The notes under the pieces: model-generated
Databases searched by the model: none
Told to the model about the DNA's origin: nothing
Seen by the model: the letters and a program-made list of their open reading frames with translations, nothing else
Made by a program: the position numbers and the translations under genes
Virus record (IMG/VR): IMGVR_UViG_3300045999_009983
Coordinates: 1-23,835 of that record
Reading direction: 5' to 3' (one strand)
DNA length: 23,835 bases
From: a virus
Part shown: one piece after another, positions 13,955-21,887 of the stretch
Layout of the letters: each line of letters opens with the position of its first letter
Position numbering within the stretch: position 1 is the first letter of the stretch

Positions 13955-14256
13955 AGGACAGCGCCAAGCTTTGGGGGCTTACTCTCCCGCCAGAGTGGAC
14001 AGATCAAAAGCCAGAAGAAGAAGTATTTGAATATCTGCCTGAGAATTATGATGCAATCAATCTGTTTTTGCTCATCCAGACTCAGTGGCTCATGGGGCCT
14101 GGCGGACCAACAGGCCTAAACCATGCCATTGCGTTACAGTACCTCCAGCCCCTTGCAGATGGCACCGTGCTGTGTCCAGTGGATGATATCCAGAGGACCA
14201 TGCAAGGCCTTCGTACAATCGAGCTGGAAATCCTGAAAATACGGGCAGAGAAATAA
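13861..14256 (+). CDS. GT frameshift extension of the tail chaperone (DUF1799-like)
   Basis: This frame is -1 relative to G and is expected to be read as the C-terminal part of a G-T fusion: 132 residues of G, then 120 residues from 13894 to the TAA at 14254-14256, total 252. The expression span is therefore 13499-14256. The ATG at 13861 is merely the first in-frame ATG, inside G, with no ribosome binding site. The T part contains the DUF1799-like core NLFLLIQTQWLMGPGGPTGL, a conserved region of phage proteins that lie between the tube and tape measure genes, and a final helix TMQGLRTIELEILKIRAEK. GT links the chaperone-coated tape measure to the tube subunits. The last base of its stop overlaps the tape measure ATG (TAATG). 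Confidence 0.88.
   Translation: MGGSLWRISKKLTEFAAFWCEPSKRSNPEGLKDSAKLWGLTLPPEWTDQKPEEEVFEYLPENYDAINLFLLIQTQWLMGPGGPTGLNHAIALQYLQPLADGTVLCPVDDIQRTMQGLRTIELEILKIRAEK
13888..13949 (+). promoter_or_regulatory. Programmed -1 frameshift signal: slippery A AAA AAC plus H-type pseudoknot
   Basis: Zero-frame codons GTA AAA AAC (13886-13894) contain the canonical heptamer A AAA AAC (13888-13894). Seven nt later, stem 1 pairs GTTCGCA (13902-13908) with TGCGAAC (13918-13924), 7 bp. One unpaired base (13909) is followed by CCTTCTGG (13910-13917), which pairs perfectly with CCAGAAGG (13942-13949) as an 8-bp stem 2. Loop 3 is 13925-13941 (17 nt), and there is no base between the stems, so they can stack coaxially. 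The zero-frame TAA follows 2 nt after stem 2. Pairing was checked base by base by eye. Confidence 0.9.
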
Positions 14257-16892
14257 TGGCAACGACTCTCGATGCTGTTTTAAAAATTGCGGCGCAGGTT
14301 ACCGGTGTTGACCGGATCGCAAACCTGACCGATCAGATGGGCCGCGCGGAGAAGAGCGCCGGGGCCCTTTCGCGATCCTCGGGCGTGCTAGGCGCCGCGA
14401 TGAGCGGACTAGGCGGGCAACTGGCTGCGCTGGCCTCTGCGGGGGCAATCGTCGCGTTTGCTGGCGGGCTCATCAAGGCTGGCGATGAGGCCGTGCGGCT
14501 GCGCACGCGGATTGAGACGCTGGCCGGACCGCTGGGCGAGGTGAACCGCCTGTATGCCATTGCAGGTACAGCAGCGCAACGCTACGGGTTGTCGAACCAG
14601 GGCGCAACCACGGCGCTGGCGGATCTTTACAGCCGGCTGAGGCCCATGGGGCTGGAGCTGAAGGATGTTGAAACCACCTTCAATGGCCTGATGACTGCAA
14701 CGCGCAGAGCAGGCCTGAGCATGCTCGACGCTAAGGCCGCAGCGCTCCAGCTGGGGCAAGCAATCGGATCGGGAAGGCCGCAGCGCGATGAGCTGCGAGC
14801 ACTTCTTGAGCGCCTCCCTGGAATGGCTCAGGCGTTGGCGGATGCGTTCAATAGGGTAGCAAGGAGCAATGGCCTTGAGCTGATCAGCAAGGAGCAAGCA
14901 AAAAAAACGACAGAAGCCCTCAAAGAAGGCGAAAGGCAGCAAATCGCAAATCTTAAAAATTCTATTGAAGAAAAGAAAAGACTAATAAAAGGCGAAACCG
15001 ATGATTTATTGCGTGAGATAGAGCGCCGCTATGAAGAGATAGAGAAGCGCATAAATGACTCATTCGATGACGTAAGCGACCAAGAGGCAAGGCGCGAAAC
15101 CGAACTAAGCGAACAAAGGCTAAAAAGGATAAGCGAGCAAACGGATGAGGAAGTAGAGCTAATTCGAGAGAGATACGAAGATCAAAGGCGAGAGATGTTA
15201 AGAGGAGAAGAAAGCATAGCAGAAGATCAAAAAGTAGCGATCGAAAGGAGGCTGAAAGATCAAGAAGAAGAAGAGATCCAGTCCATACAGGACAGAGCGC
15301 GGGCGCTGTCCACCGCTGAGCAAAATGCCGCCAGCGACGAGAGGAAGCGCCGCTCAAGGCTGGCAAGGGATGCAAGATCGTTCAGGCTGCAAGAGCTGCA
15401 AGACCAGCGAAGGGAAGAAGAGCGTCAAGTCAAGGATAATTCAGAGCGAAGACTAGAGCAATTAAAAGCATCTCAAGAAAAAGAACTAGCAGCAATTAAA
15501 GAAGCAAACGTAAAAGCACAAGCGCAAATTGTGGCAAGGACAGCTGCAACAGCTGGAGATATCAAAAAGCTAGGAGAAGCTGGTCTTTTATCTGCTCGCG
15601 TGTCAGTTGAAGCGATGAAAATATTCTCTGAGCAGGCAATTCCTCCTCCAACTGCTTTACAGCTGCTGACAAAAGCTTTTGAGGACATGAGGCTAGAGCT
15701 AGCCAATCAATTGTTCCCAATGGTAGAGCAAAAAATGCCTGTATTCCTTGAGTCACTGAATAGCTTCAAAGCAATACTAATAGAGCTTAAGCCTACGCTA
15801 GAAGTTATCACGGCCGTACTGGTAACAACCCTTCAGATTCTGAATGGTCTAGTTACCGCATTCCAGGCCTTGCCTGAGCCTATTCAAAATCTGATCGGGA
15901 TACTTGTAAACTTGCGGATTGTGATGGGGCTGCTAGGCGCGGCTACTGCGTTCCTGTTTGGCACATCGCTCCCAGCTATTCTGACTACATTTGGTGTTCA
16001 ACTAATTGTGCTACTTGCCAAGATTGAGCTAGCCTTCACTGGCTTGTCTGTATTCGTAACTGCGAAGTTTGTGCCTGCTTTAACTCTGGCATTGTCTGGT
16101 TTTCTCTCGTGGATGGCTGCTACTTTTGTGCCGGCTATGATTGGATTTTTTAGTGGGCCAGCAGGTTGGATCACGCTAGCTGTAGCTGCGTTGTTGATTG
16201 CATTCAGGGACCCAATCATAAAGGCAATCCAATTTGTAATTGAGGAGTTTAAAAAATTGCCTGCCTTCCTGGCCCAGGAGGCTAGTGTCTTTCCGAAGAA
16301 ATTTGAAGAAGCTTACACCATTCCAGTGCAAAAAGCATTCCAATCCTCTTTTGATAACATAAAGAAAGGGTGGAGTGAATTGATGAAAGGCCTTGAAAGT
16401 AGAGCAAGGCAGTTTGCTGCAACCTTCTCCGATATATTTGGAAGCTTTTTAAACTCTAACTTTCAAAAGCTAGAACAAAGAATAAACTTCTTCATTGATA
16501 GCCTAAATCGCATAGCTAGGGCAATCCCTGGTAACACCACGACAATCCCCCGCGTTAACGTTCCCGAGCTGGGTGATGGCGGCTACGCAACAGGCGAAGC
16601 GGTCGTAAGAATCGCAGAACGCGGCGAGCCTGAATATGTTATCCCTGAGCGGAAAATGCAACGTGCTGCCATAAACGTCCTACGGGGATACACTGGCATC
16701 GATGTTCTGAACAATCGCCCTAGCCTCCCGGCAGAAACGCCACCAGCCAGGAACGTAACAATACAAATCAAGCCAAACTATGTTCGCTTTAACGGAGATG
16801 AATTTGTAAAAGCGTCAGAGTTTAATCAGATTATCAATCGAGTCTTTAGTATAATGTCAGAACCAGAAGCACAAGAAGCGATTAGATTCTAA
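14256..16892 (+). CDS. Tape measure protein with an inserted charged coiled coil
   Basis: 878 residues. The N-terminal part has the usual tape measure features: AAQVTGVDRIANLTDQMGRA, a hydrophobic Gly/Ala segment (about 44-72), and the GxPxRDELRALLERLPGMAQAL phrase (about 173-193) of the tape measure domain that normally continues into 'T..DI..L...G..S...'. Here that continuation (GDIKKLGEAGLLSARVSVEA) appears only at about 434-453. Between them, residues about 212-428 form a very charged Glu/Arg/Lys/Gln coiled coil. Residues about 520-665 are strongly hydrophobic (tandem membrane-type helices), and the end carries PEYVIPERKM and ITIQ-like strands. By the usual ~1.5 Angstrom per residue rule the tail would be about 130 nm. 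Coupled to GT by TAATG. Confidence 0.95.
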   Translation: MATTLDAVLKIAAQVTGVDRIANLTDQMGRAEKSAGALSRSSGVLGAAMSGLGGQLAALASAGAIVAFAGGLIKAGDEAVRLRTRIETLAGPLGEVNRLYAIAGTAAQRYGLSNQGATTALADLYSRLRPMGLELKDVETTFNGLMTATRRAGLSMLDAKAAALQLGQAIGSGRPQRDELRALLERLPGMAQALADAFNRVARSNGLELISKEQAKKTTEALKEGERQQIANLKNSIEEKKRLIKGETDDLLREIERRYEEIEKRINDSFDDVSDQEARRETELSEQRLKRISEQTDEEVELIRERYEDQRREMLRGEESIAEDQKVAIERRLKDQEEEEIQSIQDRARALSTAEQNAASDERKRRSRLARDARSFRLQELQDQRREEERQVKDNSERRLEQLKASQEKELAAIKEANVKAQAQIVARTAATAGDIKKLGEAGLLSARVSVEAMKIFSEQAIPPPTALQLLTKAFEDMRLELANQLFPMVEQKMPVFLESLNSFKAILIELKPTLEVITAVLVTTLQILNGLVTAFQALPEPIQNLIGILVNLRIVMGLLGAATAFLFGTSLPAILTTFGVQLIVLLAKIELAFTGLSVFVTAKFVPALTLALSGFLSWMAATFVPAMIGFFSGPAGWITLAVAALLIAFRDPIIKAIQFVIEEFKKLPAFLAQEASVFPKKFEEAYTIPVQKAFQSSFDNIKKGWSELMKGLESRARQFAATFSDIFGSFLNSNFQKLEQRINFFIDSLNRIARAIPGNTTTIPRVNVPELGDGGYATGEAVVRIAERGEPEYVIPERKMQRAAINVLRGYTGIDVLNNRPSLPAETPPARNVTIQIKPNYVRFNGDEFVKASEFNQIINRVFSIMSEPEAQEAIRF

Positions 16893-17356
16893 TGTCAAGA
16901 CCATCCGCCTTCTTCGTTGAACTGAAAAACTCCGAGGCCAGTTTTACTTATGCGCGTTGGCAATCCCGCTGGATCGAGCAGGTGGTGACATGGGAGAGCC
17001 AACAATGGTTTTATCAACGCATGCGGGTGACTGGCGTGATGTCTGGTCAATCCCTGGGAGCACAGGCAGAGATACAAATCCCACTGACTGATATTGCGCA
17101 CAATCTAATGAACATACTTCAATATCCGCCAGGTATTGCCATAATCAGAAAGTATCACATGAATGCCAATTATACTACTGTTGCTCCTCATCCTACTCAG
17201 GTTGTGGTGGCTGAAACGGTTGGGCAGATTGTCCAGGTGAGCAGAACGATGTCCGAGATATCGATAGCAATTGGCAGTTCCCTGACACCTGTTGGCGCTT
17301 CATTCGTGCCCAGGCGGTACACAACGCGGCTGGTAGGGCTGCCGCTGATCCTATGA
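16892..17356 (+). CDS. Putative distal/minor tail protein
   Basis: 154 residues, beta-rich: SRWIEQVVTWESQQWFYQRM, then RVTGVMSGQSLGAQAEIQIP, IAHNLMNILQYPPGIAIIR, and a C-terminal FVPRRYTTRLVGLPLIL. The ending, an R-R-aromatic followed by 'GLP', and the order after the tape measure recall the DUF1833/lambda gpL-type minor tail proteins that connect the tube end to the hub. I see no catalytic or metal motif. Starts with TAATG and ends with ATGA overlap to the hub gene, so it is made together with it. Family assignment is tentative; the tail-tip role is well supported by context. Confidence 0.6.
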   Translation: MSRPSAFFVELKNSEASFTYARWQSRWIEQVVTWESQQWFYQRMRVTGVMSGQSLGAQAEIQIPLTDIAHNLMNILQYPPGIAIIRKYHMNANYTTVAPHPTQVVVAETVGQIVQVSRTMSEISIAIGSSLTPVGASFVPRRYTTRLVGLPLIL

Positions 17357-19437
17357 CCAACTGGAAATTGATCGGCGGCAGCAGCTCCCCAGCAGGCAAC
17401 GGAGAAGCTGGTGGCGGTCTGGACATTCGAGGGGGAGGCGTCACGATTGACGCCCTACCACCAGGCGTAGCCGAGGTTGTTGGCGGCCGCAGCCGGCCAC
17501 GTACTGGCGGGCAGGCGCCAGAGACGAACCCGCTGATCGATTTCAATATTGAACCCGTAAAAATTGGCGACCCTATTCCTGTTGTTTTCTGCCGCAGAGT
17601 GAACGGCATTGGCGGAGTGATGGTTAGACCTAAGGCAAGCTTTGTTGCAATAGAAAACACCGATGAAACCATCACAACTAAATGGCACTGCGTTGTCAGT
17701 GAAGGACCAATAGGGCCAATTCTTGTCAAGAATGTGCGCCGAGGTGGATGTCGTTCGGACTTTCAGTTCACATGGAACTTCAACCAGCGGTCTGGATCAT
17801 GGACACCAGGCAACTACGCCACGCCACAGGAAACCTATGAACTGCCGGCGTTTCCTACAGCAACTGGGCTGGGGGGCAACTACGCCAGGCTAACAACTAT
17901 TGAATTCCGCCAGACTCTGCCATATTCCTTTAACTGGCGTGCGGGTTACAATGTATTCATTGAAGAAGGTTTGTATGTCAACAGAATACTAGACAACGTC
18001 TACGGGTCAAGCAACAACATTGTCGATTTAATCCTGTGGGCCAGAGATCAGACCAAAAAAATACCATCATTTCTTAACGATATTCCTTCATTGAAACATG
18101 CTGCCAGGTTTGTCAATGCGGAGGGATTGTTCTGCAATGGAGAATTTAACAACAGCGAAAGCCTGATGCAATTCATAACAGGAATCCTTCCTCATTTTCT
18201 ACTTCGTCCCACCAAGGTCAACGGCAAGTTTTCCCTGCGTCCCCTGGTACCGACAAGGCCAGACGGCACCATAAACACAGACACGATCTATCCTGATCAC
18301 TGCTTTACGGAAGATGTAATCGTACCGGGTAGCTACAAAGAAACAAGCGCAGAAGTATCTACAATTGTGCCTCCCGTTCTTTCCATCATATGGAGGCAGC
18401 AAGATTCCGCTAATGATTTTCCGCTGATTAGATCCAGCCCTGTGGCAGATCAATCCGTAACAGTGGAAGATCTAGAAGATTCTCCTGAGCAAATTGACAT
18501 ATCTCGGTTTTGCACTAGCGAGTCTCATATGGCGAAGGTTGGCGCGTACATCCATGCAAAACGCACGCTATGCCGCAATACCGCATCGGTTCAGCTTGTG
18601 CCAGGCAGCCACACGGGCAGGATACGCGAAGGAGATGTGGTGCAGATCAAGATCAACATCCGCCCTTCTGAGCCATCAGAATTCTTTTTAAATCGATGGT
18701 GGGAAGTGGTTTCAATCTCAGAAAATGAAACGCTAACCCTGACTGAATTCCCTGTAAATCAGTGCGGCAAGAGTCTCATAGCTCTGGCCGTAGCAAACGC
18801 ACCAGTGTCCGGAGTAGTCCTGCTGCCCCCGCAGCCGGCGGCCTGTGACATTCCTGGCAGGGAGTCCGACTCGTCTTCTCCCCTTCCGCAGATCATTGTC
18901 ATTCCGCCTCCGACGATCACCAAGCCTGGCGGGCCCTCCCCCGGCGGTGGCGTTGACGTGCCTTTGCCGGTCAGCCCCCCGTCGGATCCCCCGCCCACCA
19001 CGCCTACGCCACCAGCAGCGCCAGGGGGCGTCCCGACCGGTCCGAACCAGCCTCCCTATCCTGCGCCCATCCCCAACGGGCCATGGCGGAGCTGTGAGAG
19101 GGGGTGGGCGGAGATCACATTGGTTCATTCGGCCACGTTTAACAGTGGCAGTTGGGGGCCAAAGATCGACACAATCAGATCAAGAGGCGGCGTAAAGATT
19201 GACTACGATGAAGGAGTGAACGGGCAGATACTAAACTGGTGGTATCGGATTAGATACATTGACGCAGACAGCAACATCGAACAAGATGTATTCCTAACAG
19301 CATCAGAAGACGGCACGGGCGGACCAAACTCCGCCAATGGCGTGCACAGAGTCTTCGCTGCAACAACGGACGCGGAATGCATGCCAGTCGATGAGGATAT
19401 ACTGCTGGAAGGCGCAGTAAGCACAGCATTCTCATGA
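17353..19437 (+). CDS. Tail tip hub / host specificity protein (J-like)
   Basis: 694 residues. The front half resembles J-like central tail proteins: IGDPIPVVFCRRVNGIGGVM (about 71-90) is the typical strand 'G.PIPV.YGR..VGG', followed by WHCVVSEGPIGPI, a characteristic 'V.SEGPI' motif of the hub fold, then a domain with ILDNVYGSSNNIVDLILWA, LFCNGEFNNSESLMQFITGIL and KVNGKFSLRPLVP that matches the baseplate-hub domain. Residues about 509-577 are a Pro-rich linker (runs such as SPPSDPPPTTPTPP), then a C-terminal beta domain (580-694) with SATFNSGSWGPKIDTIRS, probably an adhesion or fibre-docking module. Start and stop both overlap neighbours by ATGA. It is the likely initiation platform for tail assembly and a host-range determinant. 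Confidence 0.85.
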   Translation: MTNWKLIGGSSSPAGNGEAGGGLDIRGGGVTIDALPPGVAEVVGGRSRPRTGGQAPETNPLIDFNIEPVKIGDPIPVVFCRRVNGIGGVMVRPKASFVAIENTDETITTKWHCVVSEGPIGPILVKNVRRGGCRSDFQFTWNFNQRSGSWTPGNYATPQETYELPAFPTATGLGGNYARLTTIEFRQTLPYSFNWRAGYNVFIEEGLYVNRILDNVYGSSNNIVDLILWARDQTKKIPSFLNDIPSLKHAARFVNAEGLFCNGEFNNSESLMQFITGILPHFLLRPTKVNGKFSLRPLVPTRPDGTINTDTIYPDHCFTEDVIVPGSYKETSAEVSTIVPPVLSIIWRQQDSANDFPLIRSSPVADQSVTVEDLEDSPEQIDISRFCTSESHMAKVGAYIHAKRTLCRNTASVQLVPGSHTGRIREGDVVQIKINIRPSEPSEFFLNRWWEVVSISENETLTLTEFPVNQCGKSLIALAVANAPVSGVVLLPPQPAACDIPGRESDSSSPLPQIIVIPPPTITKPGGPSPGGGVDVPLPVSPPSDPPPTTPTPPAAPGGVPTGPNQPPYPAPIPNGPWRSCERGWAEITLVHSATFNSGSWGPKIDTIRSRGGVKIDYDEGVNGQILNWWYRIRYIDADSNIEQDVFLTASEDGTGGPNSANGVHRVFAATTDAECMPVDEDILLEGAVSTAFS

Positions 19438-19634
19438 CGACTTATCCCCTCCCCTATAGAATTTACTATGTAGCGCCAGACCAAACCCTAGCTATTGTTG
19501 CCGAGAATATGTATGATGGAGACGGTAGCCAGGTAAACCAGGATTTGATTTACGCGGCAAACAGCGATCGATTCTTGTGTGGTGATAGAACATTGCGCCA
19601 ATACATGCGTCTAATAATTCCGCCATTGCCATGA
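19434..19634 (+). CDS. Small tail protein with a LysM-like pattern (P2 gpX-like)
   Basis: 66 residues: YVAPDQTLAIVAENMYDGDG, then VNQDLIYAANSDRF and a C-terminal YMRLIIPPLP. The order 'TL..IA...Y.D......I..AN......L..G..L.IPP' is that of a LysM module. Short LysM-like proteins such as P2 gpX are tail proteins that associate with the hub or act on peptidoglycan. Here the canonical 'L.G..L.IP' is altered (FLCGDRTLRQYMRLIIPP), so the assignment is a suggestion. ATGA overlaps on both sides show it is part of the hub/tip transcript. Confidence 0.55.
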   Translation: MTTYPLPYRIYYVAPDQTLAIVAENMYDGDGSQVNQDLIYAANSDRFLCGDRTLRQYMRLIIPPLP

Positions 19635-20890
19635 CTGAAGATTTTCCGCTATTCAAGAAGGCGACGGAAGCCATACGACTCGGCACGTTTGGCGAAGAAG
19701 AATTCACAACAGCCACAGGCAAGATCGTTGTTGTCACGCATTCAAGTGCAATGCTGGGCACAGTTGTTGATATGGAGTTTGATCTTAATGAAGAAGAGCT
19801 GCAACAGTTAATTGATCACTACAATACAGAAACCAAAAGCATAATCAAGGGATTTTTATTTGATCCCAGCAATGCTCCCGATGGCATCACCCTCCCCCCG
19901 GGTTTTGCCTGGCACTACGAGGGGGAGCCCAGCGGAAGCGATCCGTACAACGACGTTCATCGTGTGCGCGTCTCGTTTGTCATGTCAGCACGCCAGGGCA
20001 TCCTGCAGGTAGCTGGGGGGTCGCTGTTGGCAGGCGTCTCGATTTCTGGCGGTGTGCCCACGGTTGAGCGGTTACAGCTGGGCGACCTGGGAGCAGAGCT
20101 GACCGGGGGCAATGCCAGGCAGGCGTGGGAGCTGCCAGCAGGGATTGAGATTGTCTACTCAGAGAGCGCTCAGCCCTCGCGGTTTGCAGGCCTCGGGACC
20201 GAGCTGGTGGGCGGCGAGCCGTCAGCTGGTGGTGGTGATCCAATCCGATCCCTGCGCCAGTTGATCCTGCATTTTGAAGGTGCCAATGGCTCAACTCTGA
20301 TTGTTGATTCGTCGCAATACAACAGGAGTGTGATAGCTTATGGCGGCGCAGCGCTAACTACAGCAAACAAACTCTACGGAACTGCAGGGTTAAGGAGTCC
20401 AGGTACAACACTATCTAAGATTGCGTTTTCTATTCCTGGCGGGTTAGGCACTGGCGCGTTCTGCGTGGAGTGGTTTGAGTATCTATACACTGCTGATAGC
20501 TCAAGAGTTACGTTTAACTCTAGAGTGTCAGGAGCTACGTCTGCAACTGGAATAGGCATAAATGAAGACGGCAGAGCTACAACCCAGAATCTGTGGATAT
20601 TTGGCGAGTCTTTGCCGTCTCCAGCCAAGCAGCTTTTAACGTGGAGGCATGTAGCAATTGTTAGAAGAGCAGATCTTGTTATGCTGCGTTTCTACAATGG
20701 CCAGCAAACGGGTATATCGGCGTTTCCAGTTACAAACAATTTTGAAGCGCCAAATTTTGAATTTAGCGGCAGTGATGGAATCTTCCCCTCATATCAGGAA
20801 GGGGACTATGATGAGCTACGTATAACTGTTGGGGATCCAGTTTACCTCAGCAGCTTCATCCCTCCAACATCCCCCCATCCTGACACCTAG
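19631..20890 (+). CDS. Tail-tip protein fused to a LamG/ConA-like lectin domain
   Basis: 419 residues with two parts. Residues 1-122 form a tail-tip domain: DLNEEELQQLIDHYNTETKS, then ITLPPGFAWHYEGEPSG and VHRVRVSFVMSAR. This has the same 'L...E...L..HY........F.LP........W.....' plan as the 128-residue gene at 21345. A Gly-rich linker with two copies of a 'LGAELTGG/LGTELVGG' phrase (151-160, 188-195) follows. Residues about 208-410 are a LamG/ConA-like jelly roll: LILHFEGANGSTLIVDSSQY, GTAGLRSPG, GAFCVEWFEYLYTAD, WRHVAIVRRADLVMLRFYNG and DYDELRIT are the typical strands. It probably binds surface glycans of the host. It is a clear tip-plus-adhesin fusion. ATGA start. Confidence 0.8.
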   Translation: MTEDFPLFKKATEAIRLGTFGEEEFTTATGKIVVVTHSSAMLGTVVDMEFDLNEEELQQLIDHYNTETKSIIKGFLFDPSNAPDGITLPPGFAWHYEGEPSGSDPYNDVHRVRVSFVMSARQGILQVAGGSLLAGVSISGGVPTVERLQLGDLGAELTGGNARQAWELPAGIEIVYSESAQPSRFAGLGTELVGGEPSAGGGDPIRSLRQLILHFEGANGSTLIVDSSQYNRSVIAYGGAALTTANKLYGTAGLRSPGTTLSKIAFSIPGGLGTGAFCVEWFEYLYTADSSRVTFNSRVSGATSATGIGINEDGRATTQNLWIFGESLPSPAKQLLTWRHVAIVRRADLVMLRFYNGQQTGISAFPVTNNFEAPNFEFSGSDGIFPSYQEGDYDELRITVGDPVYLSSFIPPTSPHPDT

Positions 20891-20892
20891 CC

Positions 20893-21348
20893 ATGGCAAC
20901 AACCGCTTTTCTTGCTAACAACCTCACCGACCTAGCGCTAGAGAGCTTCTTTCTCTTCAATGCTGAGGCTGGCACAGCTGCTCAATTTAAGTTAATGCTA
21001 TTGGGGGCAGGTTTTACGCCAAGCAAAACATATGCCACGATTAGCCAGATTGTCAGCAATGAAGTCTCCGGCGCCGGCTACACAGCTGGCGGCAACGTCA
21101 TAACTATCACAGTGGGAAACGTGAATAATACTCTTAACGAAACTAGAGCGGAGTGTCCAGGGTCTTCATGGCCCAATGCTTCGTTTTCGGTCAAAGCCGC
21201 AGTGGTTTACAAGGCCAAAGCTGGAAACTCCACTCATCAAATCGTGGGGACTTTTGTATATGATACCCTTCAAATCGTGACCGGGACAACGTTTTTTGTC
21301 GGAGCCTTTGAGATTCCCCTGAAAAACCTCGGCACCTTGCCAGCATGA
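20893..21348 (+). CDS. Conserved phage tail-region protein (gp17-like pattern)
   Basis: 151 residues with the layout of a common phage protein family: FKLMLLGAGFTPSKTYATIS, then NEVSGAGYTAGGNVITITV, then SSWPNASFSVKAAVVYKAK, and an ending with IVGTFVYDTLQIVTGTTFFV followed by IPLKNLGTL. The marks are the 'E.SG.GYT.GG' motif and 'W....A..AVVY'. Such proteins are found beside tail-tip genes of siphoviruses and are thought to be structural. Begins 2 nt after the upstream TAG and overlaps the next gene by ATGA. Confidence 0.75.
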   Translation: MATTAFLANNLTDLALESFFLFNAEAGTAAQFKLMLLGAGFTPSKTYATISQIVSNEVSGAGYTAGGNVITITVGNVNNTLNETRAECPGSSWPNASFSVKAAVVYKAKAGNSTHQIVGTFVYDTLQIVTGTTFFVGAFEIPLKNLGTLPA

Positions 21349-21731
21349 CGACGTTCCCATCAGTCCGACCCGATCCCGGCAGGTCCTACACCTTCGGCCA
21401 GTACCAGGGTGAGATGCTCACGTATCCGAATAAAGACGTGTCTAGATATATGACGGGAAACCAAATAACAAATCCAACTCTTACACTTCCGTATTCTATC
21501 CTTAGCACAGCCGAAAAAAATCTGCTGGTGGTTCATTATACAACTCATGGCATGTGGTTAGCGTTTGATCTGCCTGCGATGATTTGGTGTTACCTGACTG
21601 GTGATGATCATCCGGTTTTTTCATCGGATGACATATTTTTTTGGAGGGAGCCCTTCAGCTACTCGGCGAGGGGCGCAGGCTTCTGGGAGGGGAGTGCTGT
21701 GCTGCGGCGTGCGATCAGGATGATTGACTAG
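21345..21731 (+). CDS. Distal tail-tip protein, last gene of the late operon
   Basis: 128 residues: FPSVRPDPGRSYTFGQYQGE, TLTLPYSILSTAEKNLLVVH, then GMWLAFDLPAMIWCYL, FFWREPFSYSARGAGFWEG and a final strand SAVLRRAIRMID. This is the short phage tail protein plan: 'FP.I.P......G', strands, 'L...E...L..HY', 'F.LP', 'W......', strand. The N-terminal domain of the 419-residue gene shares it, so the two are probably distant paralogues. The gene ends at TAG 21729-21731. A candidate promoter starts inside its last codons, so the late operon seems to end here. No T-tailed terminator was seen directly after it. Confidence 0.7.
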   Translation: MTTFPSVRPDPGRSYTFGQYQGEMLTYPNKDVSRYMTGNQITNPTLTLPYSILSTAEKNLLVVHYTTHGMWLAFDLPAMIWCYLTGDDHPVFSSDDIFFWREPFSYSARGAGFWEGSAVLRRAIRMID

Positions 21732-21752
21732 GGGCCAGGGACCATATATGGT
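21724..21752 (+). promoter_or_regulatory. Candidate sigma70-type promoter for the zinc-ribbon cassette
   Basis: TTGACT (21724-21729, 5 of 6 to TTGACA), a 17-nt spacer, then TATGGT (21747-21752, 4 of 6 to TATAAT). The -35 lies inside the last codons of the tail-tip gene. The first start codon after it is ATG 21776, preceded by GAGG at 21765-21768. The -10 overlaps a palindrome, which suggests regulation. The -10 match is only moderate. Confidence 0.5.
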
Positions 21753-21765
21753 ATGTAGTGCCCTG
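21736..21765. promoter_or_regulatory. Palindrome ACCATATATGGT with flanking CAGGG/CCCTG arms (possible operator)
   Basis: ACCATATATGGT (21741-21752) is a perfect 12-bp palindrome covering the candidate -10. It is flanked by CAGGG (21736-21740) and CCCTG (21761-21765). A dimeric regulator site is plausible. An mRNA hairpin is possible, but no T-run follows, so a terminator is unlikely. Confidence 0.45.
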
Positions 21766-21775
21766 AGGGATCATC

Positions 21776-21883
21776 ATGAGCCACTGCGCTAATGAGGTTG
21801 GAATTGTTCCGTTTGCCTTGATTATTGGATTTTGCACGGGATGCCTGGCCTCCTGGTATTTCTTCGGCAAAATGTACAGATAA
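21776..21883 (+). CDS. 35-residue single-pass membrane protein
   Basis: ATG 21776 to TAA 21881-21883. A GAGG ribosome binding site at 21765-21768 is well spaced. The product starts MSHCANEVGI, has one hydrophobic helix with Gly and Cys (VPFALIIGFCTGCLASWYFF, residues about 11-30), and ends in GKMYR. It is the first gene after the candidate promoter, and its stop is 4 nt before the zinc-ribbon ATG. I do not recognise it; small phage membrane peptides of this size include holin-like and exclusion factors, but nothing in the sequence decides this. Confidence 0.55.
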   Translation: MSHCANEVGIVPFALIIGFCTGCLASWYFFGKMYR

Positions 21884-21887
21884 TCAA

